A stretch of DNA of 64,000 nucleotides from Dinochytrium kinnereticum (lineage: Eukaryota; Chytridiomycota; Chytridiomycetes; Chytridiales; Chytridiaceae): contig JADGJT010000008.1 of assembly GCA_027604005.1 (NCBI GenBank), forward strand, positions 62,001 to 126,000. Reading direction: 5' to 3'. Shown in pieces: positions 20,501 to 30,444 of this stretch. A program made the translations under genes and the position numbers. Numbering within the stretch: position 1 is the first letter of the stretch; each line of letters opens with the position of its first letter. The notes beneath the pieces were generated by a model. It was not told the DNA's origin. It saw nothing but the letters and a program-made list of their open reading frames with translations, and made no database searches.

Positions 20501-21664
20501 AGTATTACCTCTGCTTGTTGCCTCGCAATCTTGTCCATATCAGGCTCCCTCTCCCTAGGAGTGGGGGGAGGTGACGGGGCGCGGCGAGGCGGCAGACCAG
20601 GCGGGCCTTGTGCCAAAAAATCTGGTGGGGATTTTCCCAGGCGAGGGATATCAACGAGTGAGACCAGATAATTAATTCCAGAGCATTCCGTGTAGAACTT
20701 AAGCAAAGCATAGTGACATTGGTTGAAGCGCTCCCGAAGTGGGGCAAGTACTTCGACAGACCCGATAACTAATGAAGATTAAAGCCATGCGACAATCGAA
20801 TCCTACTTTGATGCATTGCCATCAGCATATTCACCAAGAAATCGTAAATGCCCTTGCTCTCTTCAACCAGAGGAACCAGAGCAGAAATACGGCACTCATT
20901 TGCGGCTCCAGGCCGGAAAGCGCTGAAGACAACTTCGGAAAAGGTTTGGATCTTGCCCAAGAGGTTCAAAAGATCATTGATAGTTTCGAATCTATTTGTT
21001 AAAATAACCGATCGCGTCAGTACCGTTAAGTTTTCGACCGAAGTTACCCTTCGTTGGGGTCTTCCACTCCTTTAAGAGTAAGATACTCTTGGTAATCAAA
21101 GCTGCCAGAGAATTCAGGATGCTGACGATGATAATCCAGTTTCGCAACAAGAAAATGAGTGTAAGACTTGATGAGGCCCCCGTATCCCATAGCACCTGAG
21201 AACATGTTATTAGGGAAACCACAATGTACCAAGAAGTTCAAAACACCCACTCCTGTTTGAGAACTGCCTGCCAAAGTTATCAACCCAGTTAAAGTCTTGA
21301 GCAATGTCCTGGAGAGCCTGAATGTAATCATTTAGCCTACATCCGCGCGCTGCGCACCAACCCTTGGATGCCCTCCATTGATAATCTTGTGGATGGTGAT
21401 GAGAGCCTTGAAGGTAACAATTTCATCACCCAGAAGAGGATAAGACCTGAACCCGGTCCAGATGCTTCCTGAACCCTTCACATCCCAGGTGTACATGATG
21501 CAAGAACGAACATGCTTCTGCTTGGGCGCGGTCTCATCAGTGGACAGCGCCTTCTTGATATGGACGGCCAATTCATCGTCCAGCTTATCTGTTTGGAGGT
21601 TCGCCCTTACGGACGGCGGGGACCGGTTGAAAGAGGCCGTGGAATACCGTTCGGCATACGACAT
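17557..21664 (-). CDS. SLA2: Sla2/HIP1-type clathrin-actin adaptor (ANTH, coiled coil, THATCH)
   Basis: Sixteen exons join in phase to 1079 residues. Exons: 21362-21664, 21251-21317, 21048-21195, 20807-20991, 20509-20768, 20078-20446, 19913-19991, 19641-19810, 19513-19587, 19400-19474, 19282-19356, 19158-19232, 19016-19090, 18870-18954, 18630-18799 and 17557-18585. The ANTH domain spans residues about 20-280 (IKKALSTDETAPKQKHVRS, DEIVTFKALITIHKI, VAKLDYHRQHPEFSG, LRERFNQCHYALLKFYTEC). A proline-rich linker and a Gln-rich coiled coil follow (about 300-730). The C-terminal THATCH/I-LWEQ actin-binding module covers about 740-1079, ending LEKKLGQARYKLGEIRKQGY. The family binds PI(4,5)P2 and clathrin at the N-terminal half and F-actin at the C-terminus during endocytosis. 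Exons 9-13 are a 75-nt duplicated-exon array (separate entry). Yeast Sla2 is about 970 residues, so this one is longer. Confidence 0.93.
19016..19587 (-). repeat. Tandem array of five 75-nt, phase-0 exons in the SLA2 coiled coil
   Basis: Five consecutive exons (19513-19587, 19400-19474, 19282-19356, 19158-19232, 19016-19090) are each exactly 75 nt, begin and end in phase 0, and each encodes one 25-residue unit. The units share the pattern xxxEExexLRRxLxxAxxDxxxxxx: IDDLRRRLDLASTDLQKSKT, TEDLRRRLDTALADMMKTRS, SDFLRRQLEQASADLQRART, LEDMRRKVEQASADVQRERS, and a diverged TAILQQGLDQTLMALAQLQK. The separating introns are 38, 43, 49 and 67 nt. Equal size, equal phase and aligned residues are what tandem exon duplication produces. 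Confidence 0.88.
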
Positions 21665-21739
21665 TCTCTCGTGGTGCGCTTACAGTACAGTGGACTCAAA
21701 GGTATCTCTGAATTTTTTATTGAATGAGTTGTGATACGA

Positions 21740-23822
21740 TCAAGGTGAAGACGATTGCCTGGTCTGGATGCGCCGTCGCTGGTCCTCACGGCAAACCAGC
21801 ACGAACGCGATGCACATGCTATGGAAGGGGACAAGACGGTACATCACTGCAAGGGCCACGGCAGAGGGGACAGCCATTGCCGTGAGCTCGCCCACCGTTA
21901 CTCCATCCGCATATGAGTTCACGCTGAGGGCCGGTGAACCCCTTCCCCGAATCACCCATGACTGTATCAGCTGAAACATTCCTACACCCCAGAGTCCAAC
22001 AAGTAGGCTAAACATTCCAATTGCAAACCCTTCGATTAATATGAGCCCCATGCAGAAACCCTTCTGGCGCCAGCCAAAGAGATTGGTGTCAGCACCTCCG
22101 TTGCCAAGTAGGTACTTTGTGACCTCAAGATTCCCATTGTAAACGGATGCGTACAGCGGAAGACCTTCCCAGACGTTAACATCTGCCCCGCGCTCGATGC
22201 ATGCTTGCACGATCCTTGGAGAGCCTATTTCGGCGCTCGACCTTGTTAAACTTGCTGATGAGTGGAGGAAGTCCTCTGGGGTCATGTTCTTTATCGCAAG
22301 AACCAGGTAGTCTGCAAGCTTCTCTCTCAAACCTACTGTAATTATTTAAGCGGGTATGTTATTTAAAGAGGATTGGAATACTCCTACATGTCAGTCGCCA
22401 AGTGCTAGCTCGGGAAACCAGCTCATGCACCATGTCATGTGTCGCAATCGCGCCTCCTTCCTCAATGAGCAAGCGGCACATTTCAAGGCGCGATGCCCTG
22501 AATGCTTCTCTTAAGGCGGTCTGCAGGGTCCTTTTAGAAATTCTTGCAACTAATGTCTTGCCAGCCAGAGCCGGATTCATCAGAGGTGCCCCAACTGGCC
22601 ATTGCGCATTTGAGGCGACCTGAAGCCGCGTTCCACCCAAATTGATTTTATGCGGCCTGATCAGTACTCGAGCCAGCGGCAAATGATTTGCATAAACTGC
22701 CTGCATGAGAAGCGATATCTTGAAATCCCCCGGTCGCCCAAATCGTCCCTGCACAAGCGGATGAAGAGGCTGATTTTGAGTGTTCCAAAAGGTACCTTGC
22801 CCAACCTCACCAGCGTCCTGCGCTGGTACGCCATTCGGTAGGTGCGCTTGTAGGAAAGTATGTACCGTGATAACATTTTCAATGGGCTCGTTGATGGCGC
22901 TGCTCGTTGGAGGTATGCTTGGTAGCTGGGATGGTTGAGCGATAATTACACCTCCTCCCACGCGATTTGCATGCCTCATCCATCGCACGATCGCATTTGA
23001 CGGCAAGGGAACTCTCGCGTCAGGATCAGCTCCGTTCTGCAGCAACATCTCCACCAGGTGCAAATGCCCACGTCTTGCAGCAACGCGGAGAGCCATGTTA
23101 CCGCCACCCTCGACAAACGCTCCGAGCTCCAGAAGGTTGGCGACCAGAAAGCATTGTGAACGTTCAATGTCGCAAGGTGATTTGAGCCAAGGATTTTTCT
23201 TGATCGTTTTGCGGTCCAGTTTGTTTGAAGGGAAAGTGGAGATGGGCTTTTCTGTCATCTCGGCCGAGATCATACTCCCCAGATGCCACCATCTCTGAAA
23301 AAGATTCTTTCTTACTGGCGGCGTCTCAGCTTGTACGGGATCTCCAGAATTAGTTTGACTGTCTTTGGTCAGGCTGTTAGCTACCATGGCGTCCCTATGA
23401 CAGCTGCAACATCTTCTCTTCAAGTAAGAAAGAAGCGCTTTTTTCTGCGCTCTTGCCGGTTTGAGCCCAGCCTTCAGCTCAACATCGGAGAGCGTGCAAT
23501 CCATGAACTTCCACCGCCAGCAGCGTGCCAATGCCTCATTGGCTCCGTAACGATGAATAATCCACCTCGATTTGACGAGAGGAGAGGAAGAAAGCAGGAG
23601 AAATTCTCTGTTCGCCAGGGCCAAAGTTGGGTTGGAAGCGAGTATGAATATACGCTCGAGAATCTCGATGGGTAGGCACGTAATACTCGGGAGTTCAATC
23701 CTATGCTCACGTCTCCATCCCTTAAGCGACAGCATCTTGCGTGATTTCCTAGCGGCCGTCGCCCCCTCCGGGCTTTCCAGGCTTTGGGTCGAAGCAGCTG
23801 TGAGCGTGTCAGCACTGGCCAT
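21740..23822 (-). CDS. F-box-like/ankyrin protein with C-terminal membrane segments
   Basis: Two exons, 22388-23822 and 21740-22335, with a 52-nt intron give 676 residues. The ATG at 23822 is the first one in frame. An F-box-like segment occurs near residue 50 (LPIEILERIFILASNPTLAL). Ankyrin repeats follow: GNMALRVAARRGHLHLVEML/LQNGADPDARVP, FKISLLMQAVYANHLPLARVL, LREAFRASRLEMCRLLIEEG, and after the intron IVQACIERGADVNVWEGLPL/YASVYNGNLEVTKYLLGNGG. The last 130 residues hold three or four hydrophobic segments (GFCMGLILIEGFAIGMFSLL, VGLWGVGMFQLIQSWVI, AMAVPSAVALAVMYRLV, HSMCIAFVLVC), suggesting membrane anchoring. Combination and function are not known to me. The stop lies 75 bp upstream of the SLA2 ATG on the same strand. 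Confidence 0.8.
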
Positions 23823-24094
23823 CAGGATGAGAATCAAGGCAAATTACAAAGGATGTTCAACGAGAGGATCTACATCCGGATTTTATTGGGATTTTACATT
23901 ATTTCCAATTATCTAAAAGTAAGTTATAAAGATAACAACGCGTATAGCAAGCAAATATAAAATATGATAATAAATACGGGGGTCGGCACCGATGCCGAGG
24001 TGGGATTTTTAGAGGTGGAAGATAAGGAAACGGATGGATGGTTCCCAAGGGGGGGAAAGGGTCGAGGAGCTAAACCCTGAGAATTCCTCTATGC

Positions 24095-25021
24095 TCAGTA
24101 TCCAGCCTGAGCGATGCGAATTCTCATGCGTTCGCTACCTCCATAATGCGGGAAGGCAGTTCCGGCTTTGACGCTGGCTCTCCGCGCACGCAAGCGCTGC
24201 TGCTCTTGTTGTTGCCGTTTCAGCTGTGATTTGTACATATGTTCGTAGGACTGCATCTCATCGTCCTGGTAGTCTCCGGTTGCCTCAAAAACGTCCATGT
24301 CCGGAGGTGGGGTCACTGGTGGCCGGGGCACCGTGTTAACAATCTGCTTATGGCTTCCACCAGGAAGCTCCTCGGCAATAACCTTAAGCTTGCGAATAAA
24401 ATCATGGTACTCTGTCTGACTAACGTACACTTGCCATCTTGCAGAAGGACAGTCAAAGTTAGCAAAATATCTTACAACATGCTAAGAACAGAAAAGCGAG
24501 GCAGATATGTTGCATATGTCTTCAACCAACCTGATCTTTGCCAGGAACTCTCGCTCCATTCCATTCATAATGACCAATGGAACACCAGAATACTCAATCC
24601 AGGCGACATTGTCCACCCGGTCATCGTCCAGTACTTTCTGGGCAAGCAGAAGCGCGGTGCTAAAAAGATCACACTCGGCGCCTTCGCGGATAGGATCCTT
24701 GCTGTTGAGCTCACGCAAACGAGAAATGTACAAGAGTGCCAGCACAATCATCTGAGTTGAGATGGAAGAACATCGAAGTAGTCTTCTGACATACTCCATG
24801 AGTCGTCTTTGGGACCCCTCGCGCCTAATCTGCCTGTGAAGATTTCCAATATCCTCAGGGGGTGGACTGGGTGGGCAGTCGCTGAAGGAAGCGATGGATG
24901 CTGGTGTCGTCGGTGGTGATGGGTATGATATTGAGAAGGACGGGCAAGACCAGATGCGATCGATAACTAGCGTTACAAACTCGGCGAGTCGATAGTCCTT
25001 GCTCATGTGTGATGAAAACAT
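24095..25021 (-). CDS. PHO80/PCL-type cyclin
   Basis: Two exons, 24531-25021 and 24095-24437, give 277 residues; an in-frame ATG at 25006 is an alternative start. The cyclin fold follows the PCL pattern: LMEYVRRLLRCSSISTQMIV, ALLYISRLRE, DLFSTALLLAQKVLDDDRVD, WIEYSGVPLVIMNGMEREFL, then across the splice WQVYVSQTEYHDFIRKL. PCL/Pho80 cyclins partner Pho85/CDK5-type kinases and direct them to nutrient, polarity and cell-cycle substrates. The C-terminal 80 residues are disordered and rich in Gln and Arg. The 93-nt intron lies between helices. This is one of three such cyclins in the window. Confidence 0.87.
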
Positions 25022-26216
25022 TCTCCCTTGGTTGATTGATCAAATGCTTGAGGGTAGAGGCAGCGGCGTCGATGCACCTCGTGAAGGGTGACGGAAAGGG
25101 GGAAGCACTTGTTGGGTGATGGGAGATGAAGGGGGAGAGAAATGGGGAGCGGTGGGATCTTAACCGTTTTCTTTGCTTTATGTTTGAAGTGTTCCCACGC
25201 AGCTGGACACGACAGATCAAGTGCGAGTAATAAATGCGTTCGAGAGATGGCAGGCCCGACAGGCCTCGCTTTCGAATGCGAGAGCATGTCGTGTCCGATT
25301 AGAATCTGGCTTGAGGACAGATTTGACGGGGAAACCCCGCTCCCGTACCTGGCTTGCTGGAGGGCTGGGTTAAGGCAGGCAGCCCTTAGTCAATGGCCCC
25401 TTTGCCCGCCGGGCCCTTCCCCCTTTCCACGCAATTTTGACCTGCATAACACAGCACAAGCACAGCGCAAGGACCGAAAGCGGACATCACCAACCCCCTA
25501 GACGGCGAATTTTTGAACCCGCCGCAATCTTGAATTTCAAGGCCCGAAAAGACGAAAAACGACAGGGGCAACGCTTGACAAACACCCTGCCCAGGCCGCG
25601 CCATCCAAATGCTCTTGGCAAGGCTCCTCCAGGGTCTGTTTTTAGGTAAAGAATAACAGTAGGCACGGCACGAGGGGCATCCATCTACAAGATGCCGCTC
25701 GAGCGCGTTGAGGGGTAACAGATTGGTGGCAGATGGGGCAGAGATGGCAAGAGGCATCGGGATTGCGGCTACCGATCTCTGAATCCTTTCACCTCGATAT
25801 CTCTCTTCAAGAGAGAGTGGAATACCGTGAATTGCGCGCGCATAGTGAAACGACATGCATGGGTTAGCTGCGTTTGCTGCAAATACAGTAGGGAGGGTCG
25901 CCTGCTCAGAGTGGCTGGGTCTTTGTCCGTAAAGGCGGGCCTGAGATAAAAACATTCCTCCAATGAGGGTTTTTGACGGCGGGTCTGGCAACAGGCATGG
26001 GTTGAAAGAAGAAAAAAATTTTGACTTTTCTTTATTAGTTCACCCTTCCATTCATTCATATATTACTTTGGTAATCAAGGTGTTAATAAAGGAGAAGGTA
26101 TGAAGCGTTTAAGATGCGAGATGTAGACGGCCGTTTTGAAAGTGCGCAATTGAAAAGAGACAACGATAGAGTGGAGCTTTGAAAGAGGTGAGAGTCAAAG
26201 GTTCAAGATATTGCAC
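25022..26216. other. Intergenic, about 1.2 kb, no supported gene
   Basis: This stretch lies upstream of the cyclin and downstream of the kinase stop. The part at 25250-25990 is visibly GC-richer than the flanks and carries overlapping open frames on both strands. The longest (minus, 25386-25991) starts with TTG and shows no known motif. It is probably the promoter and 5' leader of the cyclin gene. Confidence 0.45.
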
Positions 26217-29200
26217 CTATCGAGTATCCCCCTCGGGGTCCCAATTCAGAGGGACGGGAGGGATGTCAGGAGCAGCAGGTGGTGCAGGAGGTGCAGGAGG
26301 TGGCGGGGGTGGAGGCGGGTGGGATGGCTGAGAAGAATGCGGTGGCACGTAAACAACTGGAGGAGTTGGCAAGTACATGCCCGAAGCCAGAATCGCTTGA
26401 TGTTGCTGCTTCTGATGATTAGCCTGAGACTGACGTTGCATTGCATGCATCAAAGCGTGTTGCGCTTGCATCTGGCTATGCTGAGCCTGAATCTGGTGCA
26501 ACTGCTCCGTCTGCGATCCCAGTCTAGCGAGCCTCACAGGGCTTGGGTGGATCGGAGGTGGCGGGTGGTTGGGGGGCGGAGGGGCATTCGACTGTAATGC
26601 AGATAAGTGAGGTGGTCGGGGAGCTGGTGGAAATTCCCGTGTCATATAGACGGGCGGAGGAATTGAAGACTGGGAGCCTCGAGGGGAGCCATCCCAGTCG
26701 TCACCGTAGTATGATGGAAATCCAGCAGGAAAAGAACCTTGACGCTCAGTCAAAGAAGGTGGGTGAATTGGGGAGAGAGGTGGGGGGCTTCCTCCGCTAC
26801 CATCCTTAACATGATTCGGATCAAGTTCGGGCGGCCGATCCTGTCCATCCAGCTTACACTTCAAGCTATTCACCCTCCTCAACGCCTCTACCAACGTTGG
26901 AGAATCCCCCACCAAAGCGTTCAAACCGGCGGTGGCCACCATCTTCTCCCCTCGCGTTCCCTCAACGGGTTTGACGATGCTACAAACGGCATTTCGGTTC
27001 ACGCCACCTCGGAAGTATTCCTCTAGGCATGATAAAAAGTCCGATAGAGTGACTTCAAACGTGTCGACTCCCCAATAGTGCTTCCAAAAACTTCTCGCGT
27101 CTTCATTTGGAATCCGGCGATCCAAAGCGGATGCCGCGAGTTGTACTTCTTGAGGAAACGGCGGTAGACTGCGGTTTCCATTTAACATGTGGCCACCACG
27201 GCCACCACGACCCCTACTGTGGCGGCCACCTTCTACACCAAGATGCGCACTGGATCCGTTTTCATCGGAGGTTGTTGAGAATAGAGCCGTCCAGAGGTTT
27301 GATAAGATGCCAGAGCCTTTCTTCTCGTTGGACGAGGGCCGACCGAGAGACCGAGGGTCCTGATGATGATGATGCTGGCCATTTCCCGAGGACGCATTTC
27401 CGTGAAGTTGCCTCTTTACATGCCTCTGTTGTTGCCGCTCCAGCTTTCGGCGCTGCTTCGCAAGCTTCTTCATCTCCTTCAAACTTTTCGGGCTCATGAA
27501 TTGACTAGAACTGCCCTCCGCGGGTATTTCATCACCATTATGATCAATGCCAGCTTCGTCCTCAGAGAGTGAATCCTCTGACTCCAAGGATGCAATAGAT
27601 GACTCGCTCGAGCCGCTGAATGGTGAAGTACCGAAAGCCTTGCCCTTCAATCGGCTGTCAGATGACGCGCTGGTAGCACGCTGAAGGTCCCGGGCAAAGG
27701 TTTGAAGATCGGAGCCACCTTGAACAACAATCGATCCACTATTGAGAGCCTTACCAAACTCAGCCATTTTCCTGTGAAGCTCGCTCTGAACCCTTAAAGG
27801 CATCCCATCTGCCAGTTTGCTCACTAAGTTTACGATTAGCGTAGGTATTGCAACAAAAACATACCATAATCGCCTGGGCTTCCCTCCTCAAACGAAAGCT
27901 TAAAAGAATCCATTGACACAGCAGACGCCTCGCTCCTGGCCCCATGCTGCGGGTGACCTGCGATGTATTTAGAAATCAAAATTGAAGAGAGTTAGAACTG
28001 AAAGATCTTACCATGATCGCGATTACGTGACGATGCCATAGAGCCAAATCCAGAGTCCGTAGCATCAATTTCTGGCTTTTGCGGCGGCACAGAGCGAAGA
28101 GCCTGATGTCTCAATTCCATCGGCGGATCCGAGGCTAACTCTTCAGCTTTGCCCTCTTTAGCATCGCGAAGCTGCACCACTACGTCAAGATCCTTTTCGA
28201 CAGGTATAGCTGGCGTCAAATCCTCCTCTACCTGAGCTTTAGTCTCATCAGATTCGTTGCGCCCGATGCCTGCTTCCACATCGGCTAACACACTTTTTGT
28301 CGTAACATAAATAGATGCAAACGAGGGTCGCTGCAGGGGATCTGGGTGCCAACATTGCGTGATGAGATCCCACATGACATTTGAGCATTCCTCGGGTCGT
28401 GAAGGCCGTGCGTTATTGTTCACAACGGCTTGGTATATGAGTGAATCGGGAAGATTGGAGAGGGGAATGTCACCCTCGGTGATAAGTTCGTAGCATGTCA
28501 TAGCAAATGCGTAAACATCAACAGCTGCCGTAGGGGAGCCTCCCGATAGCCTTTCTGGGGCCATCCATCTGAGAGTCCCAGCAACCTGACTGGTAGCGCT
28601 GGTTTGCCTCGTAGACGTCACTTTTTTCAAGTATGCAAACCCAAAGTCTGATACATAAGCCTTTCCATTCTCGTCCACCTATACAATAAATATAAATTAT
28701 TATGGCAAGGAGGAAACCTATAGTGGCAAAGGAGAACTAACCAAAATGTTGATCGCCTTGAGATCACCATGAATGACTCGACGAGAATGAAGGTACTGCA
28801 TGCCTTGAGAAACTTCGTATAGAAGACGCTTCACCCTAACAATATCATTCGGAAACTTGTCCAGATATTGTAATGCGTGTCCACTATGCATGAATGGGGA
28901 CACCATGAAAGGTCTCTCTGCAGTGGCGCAAGCGCCAAGCAAAGGCAAGACATGAGGATGTCGAAGAGGGTACCAAGCTTTAACTTCTCTCATGAAATCC
29001 TCCTTCAAGCGATTGGTATCAAGGCGAACAAAAAGTCTTTTCACTGCGACCTGGGTGTGTCCAAGCCAAACTCCTCTTGCAACCTCGCCAAATCCACCTT
29101 TCGCAATAGTTTCTCCAATGTCCACTTCCCATGAAGTAATGACCCAGTCATAAACCACTGGGGCAGGCACGTTTTGAGAAACTCGGCGGAGTTGGGCGAG

Positions 29201-30150
29201 AGCTTTTTCCATGAACAATCTTTCAAGGTTGCGTTCCAGACTTCTGTCTACATGCTCTGCCAAATTCTTTTGCAATGCCTGGAAGTATGAACAGATGACG
29301 AATGTTAACAAAAAGGGGGATATGAAAAGTTTCAAAAGAAAGGTTCATACCTCCATAGCTTCAAGATATTCCTGTTGTTTCAACTCGAGCGCATTCAGAA
29401 TCTTTAGCAAAGTTAAGAGTGAGAAAACCTAAGTGTTGGTTATTACCTTATAATCATTATCTATCAAATGCTGAAGTGTGATCTCTAATTCAGCCAGGTC
29501 AGAAGCTCTATCCTCACGATCCTCCTCCCGCCATTGCTTGAGGTCGATTTCAATGGCAAGAGCGAGGTCCTGAGAAATAGATGCAAGTTCCTGATGGAAA
29601 CCCAAGAGTCTCGCTTCCACGTTCTGCCGATTCACAAACCTCTGCATAAACTAACACGGTCAGGGGAGGTCAAATTCAATACTCCGTACCTTTTGCAGAG
29701 CCTGTTTCTTAACAAACTCATCCGCTTCGATGAGCATTCTTTTTGAGGAATCAACAACATGGAAAACAAAAATGCGCATCTTACAATAGCAATGAATCCA
29801 GATGGGTTCGAAGTTTGGGCGGAATAACCCATCCCGAGGGCGGTTGAGCTTCTTCAAGATTATCCTGAGCTGGTTGCTCCTTCAATAAGCATGCATTGAT
29901 GGAGCAGAGGAGGCCTTTCGTTCTTTCCAGCAGTCGCACCAAACTGTGCTGCTGATGCTGCACAGTTTCAACCTGCCCATAAATGCTCAGCATCAACTCC
30001 TCGCATTGATTTATCTGCGGCAACGGCAGCAGGCCGTCTAAGAAAAGAATGGATATGTGGTGAGTGAGTCAATGCGGCGCAACAGGGAAACAAACCAAGC
30101 TTCAAGGAAAACGGTATCGACTTCACGACGACTGCCTTGTCGTCGGACAT
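26217..30150 (-). CDS. TKL-type protein kinase with helical N-terminus and long Pro/Gln-rich tail
   Basis: Nine exons join in phase to 1168 residues: 30096-30150, 29785-30037, 29690-29738, 29447-29641, 29351-29401, 28742-29278, 28012-28678, 27865-27957 and 26217-27823. Residues 1-250 look all-helical (SLVRLLERTKGLLCSINACL, ASDLAELEITLQHLIDNDYK). The kinase domain spans about 250-530. It has the glycine loop KGGFGEV (about 261-267), VAVK lysine 281, the catalytic loop HGDLKAIN (371-378), DFG at 391-393 and APE at 420-422, so it should be active. HGDLKAIN fits Ser/Thr kinases of the tyrosine-kinase-like group. The remaining 640 residues are mostly disordered, with His-, Gln- and Pro-runs. One conserved-looking island is RSFWKHYWGVDTFEVTLSDF followed by LSCLEEYFRGGVNRN, which may be a small helical domain. 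The tail is linked to the kinase by splices at 28012/27957 and 27865/27823. Substrates are unknown. Confidence 0.87.
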
Positions 30151-30444
30151 CACTGAATATTCAATGGATTTGGTCGTTAACAGTTAGCACCTTGGAATGA
30201 GACGAAATCAGATGGACTGTCGCCAATTGCCCCCCTCAAATCATGGAACCAGCTGTCACACGAATTCTAAACTGCCGACTAAAACTGGGCTCAGGAATCC
30301 GTGAATATCATATACATACAAAATGATATTAATATTTGATTGGGAGCACCCCAGTTTTAACGGGAAGCTCTTGCGTGCTTGATCTGCGTAGACGCGTATG
30401 TATGTGTGCTGAAGTTGCATATGAAGAGGAAAGAGGCCTTTAAG

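Noticed and set aside
21318..21361. Apparent frameshift in the SLA2 ANTH domain
   Set aside because: A 44-nt intron of the size common in this genome, with a GGCTAAAT branch-like site, restores the frame.
25386..25991. 201-codon minus-strand open frame
   Set aside because: It starts with TTG, has no domain, and overlaps frames on the other strand in a GC-richer block.
27760..28011. Separate genes for the kinase and for the Pro-rich protein
   Set aside because: Phase-consistent introns with good acceptors (ACATCGCAG and AAACTTAG) join the kinase frame to the Pro-rich frame, and the downstream frame has no ATG of its own near its start.
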